Part shown: piece by piece, positions 53,819 through 62,583 of the stretch
How positions within the stretch are numbered: position 1 is the first letter of the stretch
How the letters are laid out: the number at the start of each line of letters is the position of its first letter
Source of the DNA: Curvibacter sp. CHRR-16
Lineage (GTDB): Bacteria > Pseudomonadota > Gammaproteobacteria > Burkholderiales > Burkholderiaceae_C
Assembly: GCF_018474005.1 (NCBI RefSeq)
Contig: NZ_JAHCSH010000003.1
Location: 434,001 to 498,000, forward strand
DNA length: 64,000 bases
Reading direction: 5' to 3'
Program-made: the position numbers and the translations under genes
Notes under the pieces: model-generated
Databases searched by the model: none
Told to the model about the DNA's origin: nothing
The model's input: the letters and a program-made list of their open reading frames with translations, nothing else

Positions 53819-53845
53819 GAGGGGCAGGCTTTGCGCCTGCCCCTC
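53819..53845. terminator. Bidirectional hairpin between gst and the MFS gene
   Basis: GAGGGGCAGGC pairs perfectly with GCCTGCCCCTC around a 5-base loop, giving an 11-bp GC-rich stem between two convergent genes; the MFS stop codon lies at its right edge. No long T-run follows on either side, so termination may be weak or hairpin-driven. Confidence 0.6.
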
Positions 53846-55013
53846 AGTCCTTCCAGCGCAAGCCCAGCGCGGTGGCGGTAGCGGCAATACACAAAGCCAC
53901 TACTCCCACCCACCCCCACACGGCATACAGCTGGCTGGCAAGCGCAGAGCCTAGCGCCATGCCCAAGAACATGCCAGTCACCAGCAGCGCATTGAGGCGG
54001 CTGCGGGCCGCCGTTTCCAGCTTGTAAATGCTGGTCTGGTGGGCGACCAAGGCGATTTGTGTCCCAAAGTCAAACAGCACCGCCACTGCAGCGATAACGA
54101 CCAACTGCCCCCCCGTTGGCAAACCAGCCGCCAGCAGCAACGCGACAAAAGAGCCTGTGCTGATCAGCACCCCCCAGCGCACAACGTAATGGGGGGTGCG
54201 CCGGTCTGCCCATTTGCCAGCCCAAGGGGCTGCCAGCGCACCGGCAGCACCAGCCAACCCAAAGGCTCCGGCGGCGGCACTGCCCAAGTGGTGGTGCTGG
54301 CCCAAATAAATAGCCAAAGTGGACCAAAAAGCGCTGAAAGCTACCGACAAAGCAGCTTGCGCCAGCACGGCTTTGCGCAGGTCGGTGTAACGCAGCCACA
54401 GCCCCCAGAGCGAAGCCAGCAAAGCCCCGTACGTTAGCTTTGAATGCACTGGAATGTGCGGTAAGCCCCGCGCGCACACCACCCCAACCACCAGCACCAA
54501 GGTGGACGCCACGCCAAAAGCAGCGCGCCAGCCCAAAGCTTGGCCCAGCAGGCCGCTAAACACCCGTGACAGCAAGATGCCCACAAACAAGCCCGTCATC
54601 ACCCGTCCTACCACGTGGCCACGCTCAGAATCGGCGGCCAGCATGGCAGCAGCAGGAACTATGTCTTGCGCCAGTGTGGCCAGCAAGCCTGTGACCAAAG
54701 CCGTCAGCCACAGCGCGTGGATGCCCGGTGCCACGGCGGTGGCAAGCAAGGCCAAAGCCAAGCCAATGGCCTTGCCACCAATGAGCAAGCGCCTATCCCA
54801 CCTGTCGCCCAAGGGAATCAGGAAAAAAATGCCGCTGGCATAGCCCAGCTGCGTCAGCGTGGGCAGCAGCCCCACATCGGTCGAGGCCACATGCATATCC
54901 AGTGCGATGGTGTTGAGCAGCGGCTGGCTCAGGTACAGGGTGGATGCGCCCAAGCCGGCTCCAGCAGCCAGCAGGGTCACCAAGGATGGGGAAGGGGTAT
55001 GGGTCATAGCCAT
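53844..55013 (-). CDS. MFS transporter, DHA1 drug/metabolite exporter type
   Basis: A 389-residue protein with 12 predicted helices. Motif A between helices 2 and 3 reads GDRWDRRLLIGGKAIGLAL. It resembles the YfcJ/arabinose-efflux and drug exporters of the DHA1 group. The start was set at the first of two ATGs (MAMTHTPSPS), which has GAGAG 4 bases upstream; the open frame extends a further 117 codons that do not look protein-like. It is divergent from a LysR gene across 66 bp. Confidence 0.88.
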   Translation of the reverse strand: MAMTHTPSPSLVTLLAAGAGLGASTLYLSQPLLNTIALDMHVASTDVGLLPTLTQLGYASGIFFLIPLGDRWDRRLLIGGKAIGLALALLATAVAPGIHALWLTALVTGLLATLAQDIVPAAAMLAADSERGHVVGRVMTGLFVGILLSRVFSGLLGQALGWRAAFGVASTLVLVVGVVCARGLPHIPVHSKLTYGALLASLWGLWLRYTDLRKAVLAQAALSVAFSAFWSTLAIYLGQHHHLGSAAAGAFGLAGAAGALAAPWAGKWADRRTPHYVVRWGVLISTGSFVALLLAAGLPTGGQLVVIAAVAVLFDFGTQIALVAHQTSIYKLETAARSRLNALLVTGMFLGMALGSALASQLYAVWGWVGVVALCIAATATALGLRWKD

Positions 55014-55079
55014 TATTCTCTCGGTGCATGCAATATGTGTGTAGTACGATGAATTGCATAATTTCCATACGTTCAACGC

Positions 55080-56033
55080 ATGACTGCCGACATCAACCTG
55101 GATAGATTGGATTTGCTGCGCACGCTGGTGTGCATCGTGGAGTCCCGCAGCCTGACGGGGGCCGCACAGGTGCTGGGAACCAGCCAGCCAACGGTCAGTC
55201 GCAGGCTCAAGCAATTGGAGCGCTATTGGGGCATGCAACTGCTGCAGCGCTCTACCCATTCCCTGCAGCTCACGGTTGATGGTGAGCGTTGCTACCAGCA
55301 GGCCAAAGATTTGCTTGAACAGTGGGCAGCCATGGAGGCTTCGTTGCGTGGCAGCCTTTTGCAATTGCAGGGGCGCTTGCGCGTGCGTGTCCCCACGGTT
55401 TTTGGGCAGGAAAAATTGATTCCGGCCCTAGGCGGCTTTATGCGCCAGCACCCGCAGGTGGTGGTGGAGTGGTATCTGAGCGATGGCATGCCGGACTTTG
55501 TGGCCGATGGCATCGACTGCTGCATCCGCGTGGGTGAGGTGCATGCGCCGCATGTGGTGGCAATCCGCATGGCCTGGATAGACCGCATCGTGGTGGCCGC
55601 CCCCAGTTTCTTGCACCAGCACACACTGCCCAATGCCATGGGGCCAGCGGACGTGCAAGACTTGCCGTGGCTGGCCATGGACACGTTTTACCGCCACACC
55701 GTGCAGCTCAGGCAGCGCCAGACAGGTGCCACGCACAGCATTGACATTCGCCCTTGTCTGGTCACGGACAACCTGCACACCCTGTGCAATGCCGCAGTGC
55801 AGGGCTTGGGGCTGGCCGTTGTGTCAGCGTGGGCGGTGGCTGAGCATTTGCACAGCCAGCGTTTGGTGCAGGTGCTTCCAGATTGGTATGCGGCCCCCTT
55901 GCCCTTGAGCTTGGTCTACCCGCACAGCCCATTTCCGGCTGCGCGGCTCAAGGCTTTCATCAGCAGCATGCGCGAGCACTTTCCCATGGTCGAGGGGATG
56001 CTGCCGCCCGATACCCCACAGGAGGGGGGCTAG
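55080..56033 (+). CDS. LysR-family transcriptional regulator
   Basis: A 317-residue LTTR with winged helix at about 5-65 (LLRTLVCIVESRSLTGAAQVLGTSQPTVSRRLKQLERYWG) and an effector-binding domain. It is divergent from the MFS exporter gene. The 66-bp shared region includes the imperfect palindrome GAATTGCATAATTTC (about 55049-55063), a plausible LysR site. It probably controls the exporter, as is common for such pairs. Confidence 0.9.
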   Translation: MTADINLDRLDLLRTLVCIVESRSLTGAAQVLGTSQPTVSRRLKQLERYWGMQLLQRSTHSLQLTVDGERCYQQAKDLLEQWAAMEASLRGSLLQLQGRLRVRVPTVFGQEKLIPALGGFMRQHPQVVVEWYLSDGMPDFVADGIDCCIRVGEVHAPHVVAIRMAWIDRIVVAAPSFLHQHTLPNAMGPADVQDLPWLAMDTFYRHTVQLRQRQTGATHSIDIRPCLVTDNLHTLCNAAVQGLGLAVVSAWAVAEHLHSQRLVQVLPDWYAAPLPLSLVYPHSPFPAARLKAFISSMREHFPMVEGMLPPDTPQEGG

Positions 56034-56050
56034 CCACACTGCGGTTGGTT

Positions 56051-56899
56051 TCAGGCGGCGGCTGGCGCAGCCGCGTCTACCGGTGGATTGACCCAATGCG
56101 TGGGCGGGCAGTGCTTGACCACCGCTGACTGGCCATCCACGAAAGCGCGCAACTCGCCGTTTTGCATCGCCACCCACGGTTCGTTCACGGTCAGGGGTTC
56201 GGTGGTGATGATGACTTGGCGGTCTTCGGGGCTGTTGAGCTTGGCCAAGTCCACGGCCACATCTTCGTCGCGCATTTGCACCTCTGGGAAGGGCGGCTGG
56301 CGCAGCACGTACTGCAGCTTGGTGGTGGCGTGCGCCCACAGGGCTTCGCCGTTGCTGAGCAAGAAGTTGAAGGTGCCGTAGCAGGAAATTTGCGGCACCA
56401 GTTCGGCCAAGGTGTGCGTCATTTCCTGTACCGACGGCATGCTGGCGTGGGCTTTGTTGAGCTCTTGCAAAAGCCAGCAGAAAGCGCGTTCACTGTCGGT
56501 GCTGCCGACGGGGTGAAAATGCGAGTGCAAGTTGGGTTGGTAATTCTTCAAGTCGCCATTGTGGGCGAACACCCAGTAGCGGCCCCACAGCTCGCGGGTA
56601 AAGGGGTGGCAGTTTTCCAGCGTGACCGCGCCGATGGTGGCCTTGCGCACGTGGGCAATCACGTTGTGGCTCTTGATCGGGTAGGTTTTGAGCATCTGCG
56701 CAATGGGCGAAGTGGCCGCACTCTGCTTGTCCATGAACTGGCGGGCGCGGCGGCCTGGCTGATCACCCTCGGACTCGAAAAACGCGATGCCCCAGCCGTC
56801 GGCATGGTGGTCGGTGCAGCCGCCACGCTGGGTGAAACCGCTGAAGCTGACGGTTAGACTGGCGGGCAAATGGCTGTTCATGCCGAGTAGCTGACACAT
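56051..56899 (-). CDS. Class II glutamine amidotransferase (YafJ-like)
   Basis: A 282-residue single-domain Ntn-type amidotransferase. The nucleophile Cys2 follows the initiator Met (MCQLLGMNS), and the segments HHADGWGIAFF, HVRKATIGAVTLENCHPF and FAHNGDL form the glutaminase site. No synthase domain is attached, so the acceptor of the ammonia is unknown; YafJ-like proteins are uncharacterised. Its stop is 18 bp from the converging LysR gene. Confidence 0.9.
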   Translation of the reverse strand: MCQLLGMNSHLPASLTVSFSGFTQRGGCTDHHADGWGIAFFESEGDQPGRRARQFMDKQSAATSPIAQMLKTYPIKSHNVIAHVRKATIGAVTLENCHPFTRELWGRYWVFAHNGDLKNYQPNLHSHFHPVGSTDSERAFCWLLQELNKAHASMPSVQEMTHTLAELVPQISCYGTFNFLLSNGEALWAHATTKLQYVLRQPPFPEVQMRDEDVAVDLAKLNSPEDRQVIITTEPLTVNEPWVAMQNGELRAFVDGQSAVVKHCPPTHWVNPPVDAAAPAAA

Positions 56900-56948
56900 A
56901 GAAGATGCTCACATCTTGGAAACAACGACAGGAAAATTCTACAGCGTC

Positions 56949-58550
56949 ATGAAGGGTTTACGACTTTCTGCTAAAGCAAGTTTTTTGCTATTGCTTATCA
57001 CGCTGCTGCATGTGGGCTTGGGCGTTGTCATGGGCTTGTCGGTCGATGAGGCGCATTACCTCTTGTATGCCCGCCATCTTGATTGGAGCTATTTTGACCA
57101 CCCACCGCTGGTGGGGTGGGTGCAGTGGCCCCTGGTAGCGCTGGGCGCACCCGTGGGGTTGCTGCGTGTGTTGCCAGCTTTGTGCTGGTTGCTCACGGCG
57201 TGGGGTGTGTACCACTTGGCGCTGCGTTGGGCCCGTGCGGCAGACCCGGATGCGGGTGACGCCGCGGCTGCGGGCATGTGGGCTTTGCTGGCCTTGGCTT
57301 TGGCCCCGCTGTTGCACGTGCTGGCTGTTGGCATGCTGCCCGATACCTTGCTCATGGCGCTGCTGGTGGGCTTGCTGGCCCAAGTGTGGAGTTTGCTCGA
57401 TCCTCGCCAAGTCCAGCGCTGGCCAGCCTGGTTGCGCCTAGGGCTGTTGCTGGGGCTGGCAGGTTTATCCAAATACACCGCTGCGTTTGCGTTGCTACCC
57501 ATAGCGGCGGTGCTGTTGTACCAGCACGGCTGGGCGCTGCTGCGCCGCCCGGCGCTGTGGGCCGCTTTGCTGCTGGCGGCTGTCTGCATTGCGCCGGTGC
57601 TGGCTTGGAATGCTGCCAACGACTGGGCCTCTTTCCGCTACCAGTTGGCGCATGGCAAAGGCAGCCACTGGCAGGTGCTGGAGTTGGTGCGTTTTGTGGT
57701 GCTGCAAGTGCTGCTCTATGGCCCTTTGCTGTGGGCTGCATTGCCGGGCTTGTGGCACAGCCGTCGTGCCAGTGCGGTGCCTGCGGATGGCGCTGCAGCA
57801 GTGCCCTTGCGCAAACTGCCCTTGTGGGCGCTGGGCATGGTGGGCGTGTGGCCGTGGTTGCTGCTGGCCTACATGGCTGGCGGTGGCTCCAGTTTGCCGC
57901 ATTGGACAGCGCCGAGTTGGGTGGTTCTGGCCCCGGTAGCTGGGTGGGCCTTGAGCCGCTGCACAGGCTGGCGACGCACGCTGTGCAGCGCGCTGGTGCT
58001 GGTGCAGCTGCTGTGGTTGTTGGTCTTGCTGGGCCTCACGCTGAGCGCTGGGCGGCCCTTGCTGGCGCGCAGCGATGCTTGGCCCGCCACGCCAGCCAAC
58101 CCCTTTGCCGACTTGTATGGCTGGGACAGTGCGGGCCAGCATGCCTTGCAACTGGCGCAGCAAGAAGGCTTGACCAGCGTGAGCGTGCAAAACTGGACAC
58201 TGGCCAGCCGCATCGCTTGGTATGGCGCGCCGCTGCCCGTGCATGTGCTGGCACCGGGCCAAAGCCAGTTTGACTGGTGGAGCACACCGCTGCGCAGCGA
58301 CGAAGCGACGCTGCTGCTGGACTGGTCACACATGGCCTATGAAGTGCCGCTGCGCACAACCTTGCCACCCGGTGCCGATGCTGCCGCAATAGCGGCCAAC
58401 AGTAGCGAGCCCGGGGGCTTTACCAGCTGCCGTATGCTTGACGAATGGACCGTGCGCCAAGCGGGCTTGCCGCTGTCGCGTTTTCGTTTTTGGGCTTGCA
58501 AGGGCTGGGCGGGTGTTCCCCAACCACGTCTGACACCCACTGGACAGTGA
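56949..58550 (+). CDS. GT39-family (ArnT/PMT-like) membrane glycosyltransferase
   Basis: A 533-residue inner-membrane protein with about 11-12 helices and a periplasmic C-terminal domain of about 120 residues. The first periplasmic loop carries the family motif LSVDEAHYLLYARHLDWSYFDHPPL, whose Asp-Glu is catalytic. These enzymes transfer a sugar from a polyprenyl-phosphate donor to lipid A, protein or another lipid. The ATG at 56949 was chosen; a TTG 11 codons upstream extends the frame but lacks a ribosome site. It overlaps the PAP2 gene by four bases (GTGA), suggesting donor recycling or linked lipid modification. Confidence 0.87.
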   Translation: MKGLRLSAKASFLLLLITLLHVGLGVVMGLSVDEAHYLLYARHLDWSYFDHPPLVGWVQWPLVALGAPVGLLRVLPALCWLLTAWGVYHLALRWARAADPDAGDAAAAGMWALLALALAPLLHVLAVGMLPDTLLMALLVGLLAQVWSLLDPRQVQRWPAWLRLGLLLGLAGLSKYTAAFALLPIAAVLLYQHGWALLRRPALWAALLLAAVCIAPVLAWNAANDWASFRYQLAHGKGSHWQVLELVRFVVLQVLLYGPLLWAALPGLWHSRRASAVPADGAAAVPLRKLPLWALGMVGVWPWLLLAYMAGGGSSLPHWTAPSWVVLAPVAGWALSRCTGWRRTLCSALVLVQLLWLLVLLGLTLSAGRPLLARSDAWPATPANPFADLYGWDSAGQHALQLAQQEGLTSVSVQNWTLASRIAWYGAPLPVHVLAPGQSQFDWWSTPLRSDEATLLLDWSHMAYEVPLRTTLPPGADAAAIAANSSEPGGFTSCRMLDEWTVRQAGLPLSRFRFWACKGWAGVPQPRLTPTGQ

Positions 58551-59437
58551 TCGTGCTGAATCGTTTGTTCGCTTTTTTATCTGCCGCTACAGTGACCCCA
58601 TCGGCGCAAGAGTGCGCCCGCGACCCCATAGCCAACGCGCCATCGTGGCATGTGCTGTGGCTGGTGCCGCTGGGGCTGTTGCTGGGCGCGCCTTTGTGGC
58701 TGCATTGGTTGGAACCCGGCATGTTTTTGGCCATCAACGGCTGGGGCGCTGCGTTGCCTGCGGCCTGGTGGGTGGCTTGGTCGGATATTGGCAATGCCTG
58801 GATGGTGCTGGCCGCCAGCGCCCCCTTGTTGCTGCTGGCACCGCGTTTGCTGTGGGGCTGGCTGTGTGCGGCACCGTTTGCCATGGTGCTGGCGCGCTTG
58901 GGCAAGGATTTGATAGAGAGCCCGCGCCCCGCTGCGGTGGTGGACAACAGCCAAATGCGCGTGGTGGGCGAGTGGCTGCACAACGTGTCCATGCCCTCGG
59001 GCCACACCCTGACGGCCTTTGCCGTGGTGGGCGGCATCTACTTTGCACTGCCTGCACTGCGCCGCTGGCGCTATGGTTGGCTGTGGTTGCTGGCGGGCAT
59101 GACGGGGTTGGCCCGCATCGCTGTAGGGGCGCACTGGCCCGGTGATGTGGCGGTGGGGGCCTGCCTGGGCCTGCTGGCCGCCGTGCTGGGGCACCGCTTG
59201 TTGCTGGTGCGCATGGGGCCGCAGTGGCTGCAAGCGCGCCACTGGGGGCTGCGGGCGGTGGCGGCGCTCATGCTGGTGGCGGTGTACATCATGCTGACCG
59301 ACGAGATCGACTTCCCCGACAACGCTCTGTACGAGCACGTGCTGGCGGCGTGGGCCAGCCTGTGGCTGCTGGCTTATGGCTGGCGTGTGGTGGTGTTGGG
59401 CCGCATCGACAGGGCTAAGCGGCTCAAAGCCTCATAA
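58547..59437 (+). CDS. PAP2-family membrane phosphatase
   Basis: A 296-residue membrane protein whose three phosphatase motifs are visible: KDLIESPRP (K-x6-RP), MPSGHT (PSGH) and RIAVGAHWPGDVAVG (R-x5-H-x3-D). Members dephosphorylate undecaprenyl-pyrophosphate, phosphatidylglycerophosphate or lipid A. The start is GTG overlapping the GT39 stop, or a second GTG two codons on. Coupling to a polyprenyl-phosphate-using transferase fits carrier recycling. Its 3' end overlaps the convergent DUF2520 gene by 64 bp. Confidence 0.87.
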   Translation: MIVLNRLFAFLSAATVTPSAQECARDPIANAPSWHVLWLVPLGLLLGAPLWLHWLEPGMFLAINGWGAALPAAWWVAWSDIGNAWMVLAASAPLLLLAPRLLWGWLCAAPFAMVLARLGKDLIESPRPAAVVDNSQMRVVGEWLHNVSMPSGHTLTAFAVVGGIYFALPALRRWRYGWLWLLAGMTGLARIAVGAHWPGDVAVGACLGLLAAVLGHRLLLVRMGPQWLQARHWGLRAVAALMLVAVYIMLTDEIDFPDNALYEHVLAAWASLWLLAYGWRVVVLGRIDRAKRLKAS

Positions 59438-60300
59438 GCCGCACCAGCATCGGCATTCCACTGGCTGACGCTGGCCGCTTGCGCGGCAATGTGGGCGGTA
59501 TCGCCCCGGGCCGCAGGGCCGGTGAGTGCGCCTACGGGGCCCAAGGCCAGCACGTTGTCCACGGCGTTGCGCAGCAAGCGCTCGCGCAGTCCCGGCAGGG
59601 CCTCTGGCGGCACGCCACTGGCCAGCCAGGCTTGCTCGGCCACCTGCTGCAGCACGGGCACAAAGTTGGTGGCAAACACCGCCGCTGCGTGGTAGAGCAA
59701 TTTGTCGTGCGCGGCCACGGTGCAGCAGCATGCGCCCAAGGCTTCTAGCAGCCCAGCCAGGGTGGCGCAGGCGCTGGGGGGGCCTTCTAGTGCACACAGC
59801 GTGCCCGCAAATTGCGCTTTGGCGCGCTGCACATCGGCAAAACTCAAAATAGGGTGGGCGCTGGCCAACTGCAGTGAGGGCTGCTCTGAGGCTAGGGAGC
59901 CTAAAGCAAGCATGGCCGTGCTGGCTTGCGCGCCGCTGCAGTGCCACACCACAGTGGGCTGGGCCGGGTGCTGCGCTGCATGCCTTGCCAAATGGCCGGT
60001 CAGAGGCGCTGCCAGTTGTGCCGCTACGGTGGCTATTTGCGCATCGGGCACGGCCAGCAGCCACAGATCAGCCGGGCGCATGGTGGCGATGTGCTCCACC
60101 GCATGGCCGCTGCCTATGCTCTGGCAAGCAGCTTGGGCACTGGCCAGGCTGCGTGTACACACGTCTTGCACTTGCACCAAACCGTGGCTGTGCCACAGCC
60201 CGGCCAAGGTTTGGCCGACTTTGCCAGCGCCAATCAGGTTGAGCGTGGCTTGCTGGGAACGCTTCACAGGCGTGGGCTGGGTTTGCTTTGGGCTTTCCAT
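59374..60300 (-). CDS. Rossmann-fold and DUF2520 domain protein
   Basis: A 308-residue protein with an N-terminal NAD(P)-binding Rossmann fold (LNLIGAGKVGQTLAGLWHSHG, about 20-40) and a C-terminal all-helical DUF2520 domain (TNFVPVLQQVAEQAWLASGV onwards), resembling pyrroline-5-carboxylate reductase and 6-phosphogluconate dehydrogenase. The substrate is unknown. It overlaps the upstream PAP2 gene by 37 bp on the same strand and the convergent PAP2 gene by 64 bp in antisense. The start at MESPKQTQPTP is the first Met before the fold. Confidence 0.85.
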   Translation of the reverse strand: MESPKQTQPTPVKRSQQATLNLIGAGKVGQTLAGLWHSHGLVQVQDVCTRSLASAQAACQSIGSGHAVEHIATMRPADLWLLAVPDAQIATVAAQLAAPLTGHLARHAAQHPAQPTVVWHCSGAQASTAMLALGSLASEQPSLQLASAHPILSFADVQRAKAQFAGTLCALEGPPSACATLAGLLEALGACCCTVAAHDKLLYHAAAVFATNFVPVLQQVAEQAWLASGVPPEALPGLRERLLRNAVDNVLALGPVGALTGPAARGDTAHIAAQAASVSQWNADAGAAYEALSRLALSMRPNTTTRQP

Positions 60301-60935
60301 TCGGCGCGGGTGTGGGGTTTGTCGCGGCCCGACAGCAGCAGGGCGATGCGCACTTCCAATTTGCGGGTGGGGACGTAGGTGGCCGCCGGGCTGTGCAGCG
60401 AACCCAGCAGCACCAGCGGGGCCAACAACAGGGCGGGGTGGCGCAGTGGTGCTGGCGGCAGGCGGTACAGGGTGCGCAGCGTAAAGCCGCTCACCAGCAG
60501 GCCCAGCAGCCAGCCGGCCAGCGCTTCGCTGGGTGTGTGGGCCCGCAGTTCCACGCGCGAAAAAGCCACCAGCATGGACAGCATGCCGCCCAGCAGGGCA
60601 GGCAAGTAGCGAGAGCCGCGTGGCCAGCGGTACAGCGCAGCAGGCCACGGCAGGCTGTGGGTGAGCAGTGGCAGCACGGCCGCAGCCAGCATGGAGTGGC
60701 CGCTAAAGCCCGTGAAGTCGATGGCGCGTATGCCCCAGCCCCAGCCCAAAAAAGCGATTTTGCTCGCCAGCGTGAGTGCGCTGCACGCGAGCAAAGCCGG
60801 CACAAAGTGGGCCACCGCGCTGCGCGCAGCGCCAAACCACCATCCCCATAGCAGCAGGGCGCTGGCAGGCAGCAGCAAACCGCTGGTGCCCCAGTAGGTA
60901 ATCGTCCACCAAGAGAGATCGTCCAATGCGTCCAT
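60264..60935 (-). CDS. PAP2-family phosphatase, second copy
   Basis: A 223-residue membrane protein with PAP2 motifs 2 and 3: TGFSGHSMLAAA (SGH) and SRVELRAHTPSEALAG. In motif 3 the usual Asp of H-x3-D is replaced by Glu, and motif 1 (K-x6-RP) is not evident beyond KIAFLGWGWGIR, so catalytic competence is uncertain. It lies between srkA (4-bp gap) and the DUF2520 gene (overlapping) in a three-gene minus-strand operon. Confidence 0.8.
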   Translation of the reverse strand: MDALDDLSWWTITYWGTSGLLLPASALLLWGWWFGAARSAVAHFVPALLACSALTLASKIAFLGWGWGIRAIDFTGFSGHSMLAAAVLPLLTHSLPWPAALYRWPRGSRYLPALLGGMLSMLVAFSRVELRAHTPSEALAGWLLGLLVSGFTLRTLYRLPPAPLRHPALLLAPLVLLGSLHSPAATYVPTRKLEVRIALLLSGRDKPHTRAEWKAQSKPSPRL

Positions 60936-60939
60936 AGCG

Positions 60940-61971
60940 TCAGACTACCAGAGCCGGTTCGTGCATGGCTTCTATTTGGGCATGCAGTTGTTGCGTTTGG
61001 TTGCGCCAATAGTCGCTGCTGCCAAACCACGCAAAGGTTTGTGCAAATGCCGGGTCACCCCAGCGGCGCGCCAGCCAAGCGCTGTAGTGCAGCAGGCGCA
61101 GGGTGCGCAGCGGCTCAATGAGCACCAACTCTTGGCGCGGAAAGGGGCGCACCTGCTCGTAGCCGTCCAGCAAGCCGCAGAGTTGTTCGGTGCGCTGGCG
61201 GCGCTCGCCGCTGAGCAGCATCCACAGGTCTTGCATGGCCGGGCCCATGCGGCAGTCGTCCAAGTCCACAAAGTGCGGGCCACCGGTTTGGCCAGCGGGG
61301 GCGGCATCGGGTGGTGTCCACAAAATATTGCCCGCATGGCAATCGCCGTGCAACCGGATATAAGTGGGAAATGAGCCGCTAGAGCCCGTCAGTAAAGCTT
61401 GGCCAGCTATGAAATTGATAGCATCTTGGGCGGCGCTTTGCCAGTCGCTGCGCACGTCCAGCGGCACCATGTCGTGCTCCAGCAGCCATTGCACGCTGTC
61501 TATGCCCAGCGTTTGCAGCGTGGTGCTGGGGCGGTGGACGAAGGCGCGGCGCTCGCCCACGCTGTGCAAGCGGGCAATGAAGCGCCCTGTCCACTCCAGC
61601 ACCTCGAAGTCATCCAGCTCGGGGTAGCGGCCACCGCGCAAGGGGCTGACGGCAAAGGCAAAACCGCCGTGGTGGTGCAGGGTTTGGCCGTGCAGCACCA
61701 CGGGGGCGACCATGGGCACTTCGGCAGCGGCCAGTTCCAGCGCAAAGTCGTGTTCCTCTTGTATCTGGGCATCGCTCCAGCGCGCGGGGCGGTAGAACTT
61801 GGCTACGACGCTGGGGCCGTCCTCCAGTTGCACCAAGTAGACGCGGTTTTCATACGACGACAGCGGGTAGAGCCGCCCATCGCCGCGCAGGCCCACGCTG
61901 TCCAAGGCATCGAGAACCAAGTCGGGCGTGAGGGCGTCAAAGGGGTGGGGGCTGGGGGAGTCGGTGCGCAT
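60940..61971 (-). CDS. srkA: Stress response kinase A
   Basis: A 343-residue aminoglycoside-phosphotransferase-fold kinase of the YihE/SrkA family, which protects E. coli and Salmonella during envelope and oxidative stress. The N-terminal FDALTPDLVLDALDSVGLRGDGR and GRLYPLSSYENRVYLVQLED are typical, as are the catalytic HGDCHAGNILW and the metal-binding FVDLDDC. Residues around DAINFIAGQALLTGSSG are encoded by a dispersed repeat and lie in a loop just before the catalytic motif. It is the first gene of an operon with PAP2 and DUF2520 genes. Confidence 0.93.
   Translation of the reverse strand: MRTDSPSPHPFDALTPDLVLDALDSVGLRGDGRLYPLSSYENRVYLVQLEDGPSVVAKFYRPARWSDAQIQEEHDFALELAAAEVPMVAPVVLHGQTLHHHGGFAFAVSPLRGGRYPELDDFEVLEWTGRFIARLHSVGERRAFVHRPSTTLQTLGIDSVQWLLEHDMVPLDVRSDWQSAAQDAINFIAGQALLTGSSGSFPTYIRLHGDCHAGNILWTPPDAAPAGQTGGPHFVDLDDCRMGPAMQDLWMLLSGERRQRTEQLCGLLDGYEQVRPFPRQELVLIEPLRTLRLLHYSAWLARRWGDPAFAQTFAWFGSSDYWRNQTQQLHAQIEAMHEPALVV
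61375..61425 (-). repeat. Copy 4 of ~50-bp dispersed repeat (inside srkA)
   Basis: On the minus strand it reads GATGCTATCAATTTCATAGC, then TGGCCAAGC and GACGGGCTCT. It aligns end to end with the leuS and benE copies and is read in the same frame (DAINFIAGQALLTG). The core is again GCTAT-RTAGC. Confidence 0.7.
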
Positions 61972-62086
61972 ATAGCCTGCAATTGTGACCCTTGCATTGC
62001 CCCTTCATGACAAAGTGGATTTGGTTCCAAGGTTTTATGCCCCTGTGCCAGCATGCACACGCATTTTGCACAACCTAGGAGTATTT

Positions 62087-62548
62087 ATGCACAAGACGAT
62101 GACAGTGGCGGCGTTGGCGGTTTTGGCTACTTTGGCGACTGGCGCGCAGGCCAAGAGCGAGGCATGCCGAGCCACCAATGACAAGGAAATCGCGGCCTTG
62201 TTTGACCGCTGGAATGCTTCCCTGCAAACCGGCGATGCGCACAAAGTGGTGGCCAACTACGCCAAAAAATCCATTTTGTTGCCCACGGTGTCCAACCAAC
62301 CGCGCCTGACAGCAGAGGAAAAGCTGGACTACTTTGAGCACTTTTTGCAGCGCAAGCCAGTGGGCACCATCGACATGCGCAATATCGAAATTGATTGCAA
62401 CACCGCCGTGGATGCCGGCTTGTACACCTTCAAGTTTGGTGACGGCAGCAGCGTCAAAGCGCGCTATACCTACACCTACAAGTGGAATGGCAAACAGTGG
62501 CTGATCACCAGCCACCACTCTTCAGCCATGCCCGAGGCGGTCAAATAA
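62087..62548 (+). CDS. Exported SgcJ/EcaC-like (DUF4440) protein
   Basis: A 153-residue secreted protein: the signal peptide ends near GAQAK (about residue 21), followed by an NTF2-like ketosteroid-isomerase fold (NDKEIAALFDRWNASLQTGDAHKVVANYAKKSILLPTVSNQPR, then KWNGKQWLITSHHSS). Named SgcJ/EcaC in databases by remote similarity; the activity is unknown. Two cysteines (in EACRA and IDCNT) could form a disulfide in the periplasm. The start is fixed by TAGGAG 6 bases upstream. It is divergent from srkA with a 115-bp gap. Confidence 0.85.
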   Translation: MHKTMTVAALAVLATLATGAQAKSEACRATNDKEIAALFDRWNASLQTGDAHKVVANYAKKSILLPTVSNQPRLTAEEKLDYFEHFLQRKPVGTIDMRNIEIDCNTAVDAGLYTFKFGDGSSVKARYTYTYKWNGKQWLITSHHSSAMPEAVK

Positions 62549-62583
62549 ACCTTGGCGCTGGTGGGCAGTGCAGCGCTCATGCG

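Noticed and set aside
57278..58273. A 331-codon plus-strand frame inside the GT39 gene
   Set aside because: It is a +2 shadow rich in Ala, Gly and Arg; the GT39 frame has clear membrane helices and the catalytic motif.
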